Assembly: GCA_934148875.1 (NCBI GenBank)
Contig: CAKPDJ010000042.1
Location: 1-11,164 of the forward strand
Reading direction: 5' to 3'
Length of the DNA stretch: 11,164 nt
DNA from: an uncultured Bacilli bacterium
GTDB lineage: Bacteria > Bacillota_I > Bacilli_A > RF39 > UBA660
Within the stretch, counting starts at the first letter, position 1, and each line of letters begins with the position of its first letter. This document shows, one piece after another, positions 1-6,636 of this stretch. The position numbers and the translations under genes are program-made. The notes below the pieces were generated by a model. It searched no databases. It was not told the origin of the DNA and was given only the letters and a program-made list of their open reading frames with translations.

Positions 1-71
1 TATAAATTACAAGAAGTTGTGAATACAATTTAATTATTCGTTTGTTGCACTTGACTTTTTAATTAATAAAT

Positions 72-97
72 AAAAAAACAAGAAGTATTACTTCTTG
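72..97 (-). terminator. Rho-independent terminator of OLE-oapA
   Basis: On the minus strand a perfect 7-bp stem (CAAGAAG / CTTCTTG, loop TAATA) is followed by seven T. The oapA stop codon TAA (88-90) lies in the loop, so coding sequence and terminator overlap. This is the only clear terminator downstream of the RNA and probably ends a joint OLE-oapA transcript. Confidence 0.85.
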
Positions 98-675
98 CAA
101 AAATTAGATATAAATTTAGAAAATTGGAACAATATCAAAGTACTTTTATTAATAGCCGTTGCTTTCCCAGTTGCCTTTCCACCTATAGTTAATGCTGCAA
201 TAGTAGCAGTTATTAATAAACTAACAACAAGTAAATTAAAGTTAAATCTACTAGCAATAATATTAGCTAAAGCAACACCTGCAGAACCACTAATAATTCC
301 ACAAATATCACCAATAACATCATTACAGAAACTAGAAGCTTTTTCACTATTTTTAATTAGCTTTATAGCAAGTTTAGCACCCTTCACTTGTTTTGCAGCC
401 ATAGAATTAAAAGTTTGGATATCAGCTACTGTAATAGCTATACCAATCATATCAAACATGATTCCTATTCCAATAAATAATAAAATTATAATAATAGCTA
501 TAATACTATTAGCATTAGGAATAATACTTTCAGAAAACAAAGAAAAGGTAAGTGAAATAAAAAAAGCTAGCAGTGTAACAGTAGTAATCCATTTATAATC
601 TACTAATTTTTTGTTTTTAACTGGCTTTTTATTAACTTTTTTAGAATATTTTTCCTTAAATATTTTAAGTTTCAT
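88..675 (-). CDS. oapA: OapA-like OLE RNA-associated membrane protein (CNNM/CorB transmembrane-domain relative)
   Basis: This is a small integral membrane protein of 195 residues, the likely protein partner of the RNA encoded just upstream. A Lys-rich cytoplasmic N-terminus (residues 1-28) precedes four hydrophobic segments at about 30-50, 57-84, 118-142 and 147-166. The loop after the second (about 85-117, NSMAAKQVKGAKLAIKL) and the order of segments resemble the DUF21/CNNM membrane domain of CorB-type Mg2+ proteins, but there is no CBS or CorC domain. A D-x-x-x-D motif sits at D119-D123. From the literature as I recall it, OapA binds OLE RNA at the membrane, is described as CNNM-like, and its DxxxD motif has been mutated to give a defective protein. 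The ATG has an AGAGGT ribosome site 9 nt upstream (685-690). The gene starts about 30 nt after the RNA's 3' end with no terminator between. The OapA identity rests mainly on this RNA neighbour; taken alone I would call the protein only DUF21-like. Confidence 0.78.
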   Translation of the reverse strand: MKLKIFKEKYSKKVNKKPVKNKKLVDYKWITTVTLLAFFISLTFSLFSESIIPNANSIIAIIIILLFIGIGIMFDMIGIAITVADIQTFNSMAAKQVKGAKLAIKLIKNSEKASSFCNDVIGDICGIISGSAGVALANIIASRFNFNLLVVSLLITATIAALTIGGKATGKATAINKSTLILFQFSKFISNFCKK

Positions 676-703
676 TTATATATAACCTCTATCAAAATAA
701 AAA

Positions 704-1274
704 TAAGAAATGGTCATTAACATAGTAAACCTTGTACCTTAGGTCAAGTTGGATTTCCCTACTCTCTACTTATCGTTACCAATAAGCGGTTCCCCTTAAA
801 AGAAAGCAATAGATTGTTACCAATTCTATGACTTGATTACCACTTAGTATACACTGCAATCCTACATTAATAGTACACTCTAGGAGTTTTCCTCCAACAT
901 TCATCATGATTACTAGACTCTTTTGCAATTATTGTTTCAAGTAGCGATACTCACCAAATAGATGTACACCTTTTAGCAAGTTGTCTCTATTCCCAATAAT
1001 CACTCAAGTCAAGCTACACTACCCGTAGATTTGCCCACATGGTAGGTTCAATCCTAAGTCGTAAAACTATTGTCTCACAATATTAGGTCTCCGCGAGAAG
1101 ATGGGTCGTTCCTCATATGCCATTATAAGCGCCCATAGACTCTTACCATCCAGCACTCACCCAATACTGGGCGTACTAAGCAAGCACCAGATGCTTCATA
1201 GATGTGCTCTTTAACGAATTTTTAGGCTCGTCTTCACAATCAATGAATGTAACTAGAATAATGCACCACTTCTT
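704..1274 (-). ncRNA. ole: OLE RNA (ornate, large, extremophilic noncoding RNA)
   Basis: The interval 676-1368 has no credible reading frame, yet it is richer in GC than its neighbours (29 of 60 bases in 1081-1140) and full of local complementarity. A consensus promoter sets the 5' end near 1273. The 5' segment at 1265-1275 (TAAGAAGTGGT) pairs over 11 bp, with one G-U, with 704-714 (ACCATTTCTTA), closing a molecule of about 570 nt. Internal hairpins include 1158-1173, 1068-1082 (TATTGT-GAG-ACAATA), 883-895, a 7-bp helix 873-879/846-852, and two GTAA-loop hairpins at 809-829 and 769-786. OLE RNAs are about 570-610 nt, membrane-associated, and commonly precede oapA; the size, complexity and OapA-like downstream gene all fit. 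They are linked to resistance to Mg2+, cold and short-chain alcohols. I did not match the sequence to a covariance model, so the family call is inference from architecture. GOLLD and ROOL RNAs are the main alternatives but are not known to pair with such a membrane protein. Confidence 0.8.
769..829 (-). other. Twin GNRA hairpins in the 3' domain of the OLE-like RNA (candidate OapB-binding region)
   Basis: Two hairpins share almost the same apex. At 809-829 a stem ATAG(A)ATTG / CAATCTAT carries a single bulged A and a GTAA tetraloop. At 769-786 a 7-bp stem CTTATTG / CGATAAG (one U-G) also closes on GTAA. Both apices read ATTG-GTAA-C(A/G)AT. OLE RNA is known to bind the KOW-motif protein OapB through its P13 hairpin and P12.2 helix near the 3' end. 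One of these hairpins may be that site, but the assignment is inference. Confidence 0.5.
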
Positions 1275-1279
1275 ATTAC

Positions 1280-1308
1280 ATTATAATATATTCATAATTT
1301 TATTTCAA
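1280..1308 (-). promoter_or_regulatory. Promoter of the OLE RNA
   Basis: On the minus strand, TTGAAA (1303-1308) and a perfect TATAAT (1280-1285) are separated by exactly 17 bp, a strong vegetative sigma-A promoter. The predicted start near 1273 falls at the 5' strand of the RNA's end-closing helix. This indicates that the RNA can be transcribed independently of the kinase operon upstream. Confidence 0.82.
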
Positions 1309-1346
1309 CTTGCAAATTAATTATTTAAATTATACAGTTACAAGTT
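1307..1346 (-). repeat. Inverted repeat between the kinase gene and the OLE promoter
   Basis: AACTTG (1307-1312) and CAAGTT (1341-1346) form inverted arms, extended by AA/TT after one mismatch, around an AT-rich 28-bp centre. One arm overlaps the -35 box. No T-run follows on the minus strand, so it is not a standard terminator. It could be an operator or a weak transcript-end hairpin; it may also be chance in AT-rich DNA. Confidence 0.3.
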
Positions 1347-1368
1347 ATTACTAATTATTTATTTTTAA

Positions 1369-3723
1369 CTATGATAAATATTTTTCTATATATTTACTAA
1401 TAATTTCACTCAATTTATTAACTTCTGCAACAAGTGTTTGAAAATTATCATTTACATAATTAATATCATTTTCCTTACTTTTTAATTCATGTTCTAAAGC
1501 AACTTCAGCAAGTTTAGTAAAACCTAAATATTTAGAATCACTCTTTAAAGCATGAACTTCTATTGCATAATTAGCGATATCATTATTAACCTTTAAAAAA
1601 GTTATTTTTTCTATTCTGGTACTTAAATTATCATAAAAATCTTTAAGAGTATCATTATACATTTCCATATCGCCAAGTAAAGTAATAGCACTATCTAAAT
1701 CAACACCATGTTCTCTTAAAAATGTTTCTCCATTTTGTTCATAAGTATCTGAAACTATATCAGTTTTTTCATTCAAATTAGTATTATTAAGATCTATATC
1801 ATTATTAGTAGAACTAATTATTTTCTGAACATCAGTCTTATTACCTATTTCATAAAATTCTTTAGGTAAATCATCAAATTCTACTGTTTTAGAATTACTA
1901 TCATCACCATTACCACCAAATATTAAGTTAATAACTTTCTTCAATTCTTCCTTTTCTATTGGTTTAGCAATATATTCCTTAAAACCAGCATTTATATACT
2001 TTTCTCTCATACCAGCAATAGCATTAGCAGTCAAAGCTACAACAGGAGTATTAAAACCTTCAATTTTATTAAGTTCTTTTAATGTCTCAACACCACTCAT
2101 TTTAGGCATCATATCATCCATCAAAATTAAATCATATTTATTGCCTGTTTTTATTTTATCAATGCATTCATATCCACTTTCACAGAATTCAATATTAGGA
2201 TTATATATTGATTTAATAATTTTAGAACCAACTTTTAAATTTAATTTATTATCATCAACTATTAAAATAGTTCTATTAGATAAATCAATATTATTACTAC
2301 TTACATAATTAGTAATAACGGAACTTGCTGTTTGTTTTATTTTTTGGTCTACTACGATTGTAAATTTAGAACCACTTCCATATACACTTTGAACAATTAT
2401 ATTTCCACCCATTAGAATTAAAATCTGTTTAGTAATCGCAAGCCCTAAACCAGTTCCTTCTATAGTAGTATTTTTATCTTCATCCAAACGTTGAAACTTA
2501 GTAAACAATTTATCTATATTTTCTTTTTTGATACCACGTCCTGAATCTTCAACCGCAATAATCAAACGGCAAACATCACCATTTCTAACACAATTGACAC
2601 TATAATCAACGAATCCCTTTTCAGTATATTTAGCTGCATTAGTCAATATATTAGTAACTGCTTTCCTTAAATTAGTATGATCACCATATAATGTCTCAGG
2701 TAAATCAGGAGCAATATGTACTCTAAATTCTAAACCTTTTTCTTGAATTCTAGGTACAACAAGTTTAGCAGTAGTTTCAAATAATTCTTTTGCATTATAA
2801 TCAGAATTAGTAATTTCAAGTTTACCAGCTTCAATCTTACTAATATCAAGTATTCCATTTACTATTTCTAAAAGTGTTTGACTAGCAGAAATAATATCTT
2901 TAGCATTCTCTTTAGCTTCTTCAAGTGTTTCAGAAGTTTCAATACATTGACTAAAACCACTAATAGCATTAAGTGGTGTTCTTATTTCATGGCTCATACT
3001 TGATAAAAAATCTGTTTTAGCATGATTTGCCTTTTCTGCCTGCACTTTAGCCAAATTTAACTCTTCAATCATTTTAACATCCGGATTTTCTATTGTATGA
3101 TACATCATTAATACAACATATCCCATCATAAACGGTTCAAATACTACAGATGAAAAGTTTGATCTTAAAATTAAGCCTAAAATAGCTAAAACAATCAAAG
3201 CATATAATGGATAATATTTCTTATTAAAAAAATTATTTTTGTTTCTTATAATAGAATAAACAACACATATAATAATTCCAAGTGCAAAAACAGCTACTGA
3301 AAGGAAGGCAATCGTTGGAGCTAATCCTGAAGAGTCAATAGTATTATCATGAATAATCGTCTCATTTGGAGTAATAAGTGTTATTACAGATATTATAAAA
3401 GTATAAACAGAAACACCAATCTTAAAATTATTACTTTTACCATTAAATTCAGAAACATTATATATATAAATAAGGATAAGTGCTACCCAAAGTATAATCA
3501 TTACCATATCAACTTTTTGGATGAAAGATGAAATAGCTGTAGCTCCACTCTTATTTATATAGTAAATACCTATAATATTGAATAAACATTCAATAAAATT
3601 TACTATAATCAATACTGTATAAATTTTTGTTTCCCTATTAACCTGTACCTTCTTAGAAAAAAATAAAAATATTACTAATAAATCTATTAATAATGTTGCA
3701 ACTGGTAACAATATAGCTAACAT
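1369..3723 (-). CDS. Hybrid sensor histidine kinase (7TM-HisKA-HATPase-REC-Hpt)
   Basis: This is a membrane-bound multistep phosphorelay kinase of 784 residues. Seven hydrophobic segments (about 1-23, 32-55, 67-90, 101-119, 135-160, 170-187, 193-210) form the sensor, with no extracellular PAS or Cache domain. A short coiled linker leads to HisKA, with the H-box SHEIRTP and phospho-His H245. The HATPase follows, with N-box N358/N362, G1 DSGRGI (393-398) and G2 GTGLGL (423-428). The receiver (about 484-602) keeps acidic D490/D491, phospho-acceptor D536, T565 and K587. A low-complexity Asn/Asp linker (605-660) leads to a C-terminal Hpt domain with H724 in HALKSDS. All catalytic residues are present, so the protein looks active. 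The ATG follows GGAGGTG by 7 nt. It is last in an operon, 21 bp after the acyltransferase. No separate output response regulator is seen in the window, so its target and ligand are unknown; membrane lipid state is a guess from the neighbours. Confidence 0.93.
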   Translation of the reverse strand: MLAILLPVATLLIDLLVIFLFFSKKVQVNRETKIYTVLIIVNFIECLFNIIGIYYINKSGATAISSFIQKVDMVMIILWVALILIYIYNVSEFNGKSNNFKIGVSVYTFIISVITLITPNETIIHDNTIDSSGLAPTIAFLSVAVFALGIIICVVYSIIRNKNNFFNKKYYPLYALIVLAILGLILRSNFSSVVFEPFMMGYVVLMMYHTIENPDVKMIEELNLAKVQAEKANHAKTDFLSSMSHEIRTPLNAISGFSQCIETSETLEEAKENAKDIISASQTLLEIVNGILDISKIEAGKLEITNSDYNAKELFETTAKLVVPRIQEKGLEFRVHIAPDLPETLYGDHTNLRKAVTNILTNAAKYTEKGFVDYSVNCVRNGDVCRLIIAVEDSGRGIKKENIDKLFTKFQRLDEDKNTTIEGTGLGLAITKQILILMGGNIIVQSVYGSGSKFTIVVDQKIKQTASSVITNYVSSNNIDLSNRTILIVDDNKLNLKVGSKIIKSIYNPNIEFCESGYECIDKIKTGNKYDLILMDDMMPKMSGVETLKELNKIEGFNTPVVALTANAIAGMREKYINAGFKEYIAKPIEKEELKKVINLIFGGNGDDSNSKTVEFDDLPKEFYEIGNKTDVQKIISSTNNDIDLNNTNLNEKTDIVSDTYEQNGETFLREHGVDLDSAITLLGDMEMYNDTLKDFYDNLSTRIEKITFLKVNNDIANYAIEVHALKSDSKYLGFTKLAEVALEHELKSKENDINYVNDNFQTLVAEVNKLSEIISKYIEKYLS

Positions 3724-3744
3724 TAAACAACACCTCCAATAATA

Positions 3745-4959
3745 CTAAACTGTTCTACTTTTTATTTGCTCATTATCATAATTTTTATCATCATTATCAC
3801 TTCGCATCATAAAATTAAATGTTTCCTGATTATTTTTTGGCAAAGATGAATTTCTTGCAAATATAAATGAATTATTCCTATTCAATTTAATTTTTTTCAT
3901 ATAACTAAAGGCATCTTCCGGTAATGATACACTAAATCCAGTATAAGTATCCTTTTCCCTATAAGTACGTTCTTTTATTATATCTTTATTATAATATGGT
4001 TCTCCTGTCTTAGGATTTGACCATTCTTTTAATCGTTCTGTTTGAAATTTTTCTAATTCTTCATCATATTCACCAAGTTCACTTCTAGCTGTATTGTAGT
4101 AACCATCCTCGGCTGTTGATAACCTAGGAATAGTTTGCATTATATCCCACTTTAAAGTGGCCATTTCATCCCTCAATTTAATTCTTATTTCATCTTCAGT
4201 TAAACCACTTCTTAGATAAGAGTTAACATCAAACTCACTACCAATATTAATTTTATATTCTTTATCATAACGTTCAATAGCTACAGGAACTATATCACAT
4301 CCCGTTTCCCTAGCCATCTCAATAATACCTGGAAAAAGAGGAAGCATTAATAAATTAGAAGTTAGATTCCAAACACCCTCAGGATATATTAATAAGTTAT
4401 GACCTTGTTTCAACGTTTCAATAGCCGTTTCTTTAGCAATATGACGATCCTCTTTTGATTCAGTATCACAGTATATAACACCATTCAATTCTAGAAATGT
4501 ACCATCAAGTGTACGATACATAGTCTCAGGATCACCAGCAAAAGGGTATTGATGCTCTTTAATGGCTTCCGAAACAACTTGATAATCATATTTATCTATA
4601 TGAGTGATTGCATAAATTACAGGTTTGCTTTTAGGAGCCTTAATGAAAGGTAATACCCTTTGAATAAAATTATTTTCATTCTTCTTAGTTCTAGCATCAT
4701 TTATAATATTTAACTGCTGTTTGTCAATAAATCTACGATTCAAAGAAATGAGTTTAACTAAAATAGGATGTAGCATATCACGCCACCAAGTTCCACTAAC
4801 TAACTTTTTATTATCATAGTTATATTTTCTTTTTAAGCGATAATATTCTGGAAGATCATCTTTCTTAATTAACATTTCCTCAATTTTAGAAAAAGTATAA
4901 AATTTTGTATCATTACCACTATTTTTATCAATTGATTCAACAAATAAATTTTTTTCCAT
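3745..4959 (-). CDS. PlsC-like lysophospholipid / 1-acylglycerol-3-phosphate acyltransferase
   Basis: This is a 404-residue protein of the LPLAT (PlsC) superfamily, which moves an acyl chain to a lipid or glycolipid hydroxyl at the membrane's inner face. The catalytic H-x4-D is HIDKYD (H120, D125). The acceptor-binding motif is YPEGVWN (E194, G195), and a motif IV-like proline segment LPLFPG lies at 206-211, followed by VPVAIERYD. At 404 residues it is longer than the usual PlsC of about 240. The N-terminal ~110 residues and a charged C-terminal ~130 residues (YNKDIIKERTYREKDTY region) have no recognised domain and no obvious membrane span. The exact substrate is not determinable. The ATG is preceded by AAGGTG (4968-4973), which overlaps the stop codon of the hydrolase gene; the gap is only 7 bp, suggesting translational coupling. 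Confidence 0.82.
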   Translation of the reverse strand: MEKNLFVESIDKNSGNDTKFYTFSKIEEMLIKKDDLPEYYRLKRKYNYDNKKLVSGTWWRDMLHPILVKLISLNRRFIDKQQLNIINDARTKKNENNFIQRVLPFIKAPKSKPVIYAITHIDKYDYQVVSEAIKEHQYPFAGDPETMYRTLDGTFLELNGVIYCDTESKEDRHIAKETAIETLKQGHNLLIYPEGVWNLTSNLLMLPLFPGIIEMARETGCDIVPVAIERYDKEYKINIGSEFDVNSYLRSGLTEDEIRIKLRDEMATLKWDIMQTIPRLSTAEDGYYNTARSELGEYDEELEKFQTERLKEWSNPKTGEPYYNKDIIKERTYREKDTYTGFSVSLPEDAFSYMKKIKLNRNNSFIFARNSSLPKNNQETFNFMMRSDNDDKNYDNEQIKSRTV

Positions 4960-4966
4960 AATTATT

Positions 4967-5866
4967 TCACCTTCTACTTATAATCTCAGTAATATCTTTT
5001 AATACCATCTTTGACTCTCTAATTGGATACATTGGAAATATATGACCCTGACTCTTATACATAATAAAATTGTGTTCTATTTTTTGATTATTTAATAGTT
5101 TATGAAGTCTTAAGCATTCAGATGTTAATATTTCTCTACCACCAGCAACAATTGTCATTTCACCAAGACTATTAAAATTACCATAAATAGGACTAACCAA
5201 AGGATCATTAGTATTTAATCCATTAGCCCATAGTTCACCTTCATATCTAGTACCATCAACTCCACACATATTATCATTCTTGGCATCACTATATATGTCA
5301 GGATTAGTCATAGAAATATCTACCCAAGGCGACAACATAATAATATGTTTAGGTTGCACGCCAGAAGTATCACGTAAATACATAGCATACGATAAAATGA
5401 AACCGCCTCCAGCTGAATCACCTAAAAAAATAATATTACTACTTTTACTCACGATTATTTTATAAAGTTTGTCCATTAGTTTATACATTAATTTATAATT
5501 ACCAACTGGAGCTAGTGGATAGACTGGAAATATTAATGTCAAATTATTTTTCTTAGCTAATTTCATCGCAAATTTTATTTGAAAACGATTAGCTTGTTCA
5601 ACATATGAACCACCATGAATATATAAAAGTTTTTCCTTATCGTCATCAATACTACCGTTATAACAGTAAACATCCATATCTTGAAAATTTATTTTATTTA
5701 GTCCTAATTTGCTTGGCAAATTATATATAGTTTTTTTTGATGATAATTGATAAACAAATTTCTTAGCTGCCTCTACAGTATTAGAATTTTTTTTCATACT
5801 AGTAAATGCAAATGATTTATTTATAATTCTAGCCCATAAAGAAATTTTATTATAATACTTCTCCAT
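4967..5866 (-). CDS. Alpha/beta hydrolase, hormone-sensitive-lipase-like esterase
   Basis: This is a cytoplasmic serine esterase or lipase of 299 residues with the HSL-type fold. The oxyanion motif is YIHGGSY (H84-G86), and the nucleophile elbow is GDSAGG with Ser151. The third triad members are probably E245 in GGREIL (Asp in many relatives) and H275 in SQGH. The segment SPWVDISMTNPD and DPLVSPIYG are typical of this family. There is no signal peptide or clear membrane helix; the N-terminal ~60 residues form the family's cap region. The ATG is preceded by AGGAGT (5873-5878), and the TGA stop overlaps the next gene's ribosome site. As first gene of the operon with an acyltransferase and a sensor kinase, a role in acyl-ester or lipid turnover is plausible, but the substrate is unknown. 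Confidence 0.9.
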   Translation of the reverse strand: MEKYYNKISLWARIINKSFAFTSMKKNSNTVEAAKKFVYQLSSKKTIYNLPSKLGLNKINFQDMDVYCYNGSIDDDKEKLLYIHGGSYVEQANRFQIKFAMKLAKKNNLTLIFPVYPLAPVGNYKLMYKLMDKLYKIIVSKSSNIIFLGDSAGGGFILSYAMYLRDTSGVQPKHIIMLSPWVDISMTNPDIYSDAKNDNMCGVDGTRYEGELWANGLNTNDPLVSPIYGNFNSLGEMTIVAGGREILTSECLRLHKLLNNQKIEHNFIMYKSQGHIFPMYPIRESKMVLKDITEIISRR

Positions 5867-5911
5867 ATTTATACTCCTAACGCAAATAATTAACTTATAG
5901 TTATCTTTTAA

Positions 5912-5940
5912 AGTATATCATTTTATAAAATTAAGGTAAA
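5912..5940 (-). promoter_or_regulatory. Promoter of the hydrolase-acyltransferase-kinase operon
   Basis: On the minus strand, TTTACC (5935-5940) and TATACT (5912-5917) are 17 bp apart, giving a short leader of about 40 nt before the AGGAGT ribosome site. It sits just downstream of the NUDIX gene's terminator, consistent with a new transcription unit. Confidence 0.6.
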
Positions 5941-5941
5941 C

Positions 5942-5981
5942 AAAAAAGCAATAAAACGTTGAAAAACGATGATACTGCTTT
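5942..5981 (-). terminator. Terminator of the NUDIX gene
   Basis: An imperfect hairpin on the minus strand has outer arms AAAGCA / TGCTTT and an inner stem CGTT / AACG around TTTC, followed by a T-run. It begins 2 bp after the NUDIX stop codon, separating this gene from the hydrolase operon. Confidence 0.7.
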
Positions 5982-5983
5982 CG

Positions 5984-6529
5984 TTATATAATTTCTAAGT
6001 TTCTGTCTTCCAAAATAGAAAACAATTTTTTATGTTCTTCAGTATAAGGAACATAATCTTTATCTCCACCTTTGAATATATCTTCTAGGTATTGATAATA
6101 TACATATTTAATATCTGTTAACTCTTCAACCTGCAATTTAGTTTTTTCTACATCAATATTTCTATGTAAGAGATACACATCATCAAACACTCGAATATAA
6201 GAATCTTTATACGGTTGAACTCGCTTAATAGTAAATAAAAATTCTAATTCTTCTGGTTTAACATCTAAATTAACTTCTTCTTTAAGTTCACGGACAGCTG
6301 TTTGTCTACTAGTTTCCCCACTATCAACATGTCCCGCAACTGATATAGCCCATAAATTAGGAAAAGTCTGTTTATTAGGATTTCTCTTTTGAACAAGTAA
6401 TTCCTGATTATCATTTTCTATCCAAATATGACTAGATCTATGCCACAATCCTTTTTTATATATTTCTTCTTTTGTTTCAACTTGTCCAGTAGGATTACCA
6501 AACTCATCTAACACATCTATTAATTCCAC
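5984..6529 (-). CDS. NUDIX hydrolase, IPP-isomerase-like subfamily (YfcD type)
   Basis: This is a 181-residue Mg2+-dependent hydrolase that probably cleaves a nucleoside-diphosphate-linked substrate. The NUDIX box runs from G66 to L88 (G-x5-E, x7, REL-K-EE): G66, E72, R80, E81, E84 and E85 are present, and the usual final Gly is N87. The N-terminal LIDVLDEFGNPTG and WHRSSHIWI segments are typical of the Idi/YfcD group (COG1443). At the position of the catalytic Cys of type-1 isopentenyl-diphosphate isomerase (SVCGH in that enzyme) this protein has A65 (SVAGH), so it is unlikely to be an isomerase. The start codon is GTG (6527-6529), supported by AGGTGA six nt upstream and by homology beginning at residue 3. 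It appears monocistronic, with a terminator immediately downstream. The real substrate is unknown. Confidence 0.9.
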   Translation of the reverse strand: MELIDVLDEFGNPTGQVETKEEIYKKGLWHRSSHIWIENDNQELLVQKRNPNKQTFPNLWAISVAGHVDSGETSRQTAVRELKEEVNLDVKPEELEFLFTIKRVQPYKDSYIRVFDDVYLLHRNIDVEKTKLQVEELTDIKYVYYQYLEDIFKGGDKDYVPYTEEHKKLFSILEDRNLEII

Positions 6530-6548
6530 TTATTATCACCTATTACAT

Positions 6549-6557
6549 AGAATAACA
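6549..6557 (-). promoter_or_regulatory. Possible extended -10 promoter of the NUDIX gene
   Basis: On the minus strand TGT-TATTCT forms an extended -10 element (TATTCT at 6549-6554). Only a poor -35 (GTCAAA, 17 bp upstream) is present. The predicted leader is very short, ending almost at the AGGTGA ribosome site. The call is supported mainly by the need for a promoter after the preceding terminator. Confidence 0.35.
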
Positions 6558-6611
6558 CAAAACGCCCAATATTTGACATTATTCTCATCAAAATTTACAT
6601 AATTAGACACG

Positions 6612-6636
6612 AAAAAAAGTAGTCAAGCTACTTTTT
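6612..6636 (-). terminator. Terminator of the glycan operon
   Basis: A 9-bp stem on the minus strand (AAAAAGTAG / CTACTTTTT, loop CTTGA) runs into a T7 tract. The TAG stop of the glycosyltransferase (6628-6630) is inside the upstream arm, so gene end and terminator overlap. The symmetric A/T flanks mean it could also work from the other strand, but no plus-strand gene is present. Confidence 0.85.

Noticed and set aside
95..598. Plus-strand 167-codon hydrophobic frame opposite oapA
   Set aside because: It is antisense to a membrane protein gene, whose codons give a hydrophobic complement. There is no ribosome site, and the minus-strand frame has a promoter, ribosome site and terminator.
704..740. 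Terminator at the 3' end of the RNA before oapA
   Set aside because: A T-rich stretch follows the last helix strand, but no local stable hairpin precedes it; its pairing partner is 550 nt away. Read-through into oapA is more likely.
1120..1130. TATAAT on the minus strand inside the RNA as a second promoter
   Set aside because: No matching -35 box was found at 16-18 bp, and such hexamers are common in AT-rich DNA.
676..1300. GOLLD or ROOL RNA instead of OLE
   Set aside because: Those large RNAs are typically found near tRNAs or in phage regions. Neither tRNA nor phage genes are present, and the OapA-like neighbour points to OLE. Not excluded without a covariance search.
676..1368. Small protein genes or a decayed gene in the 690-base gap
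   Set aside because: No reading frame with a ribosome site is visible on either strand, and the dense hairpins with raised GC fit a structured RNA better than a pseudogene.
5984..6529. Functional link of the NUDIX gene to OLE through isoprenoid metabolism
   Set aside because: The catalytic Cys of IPP isomerase is missing, and the gene is its own transcription unit more than 4 kb from the RNA.
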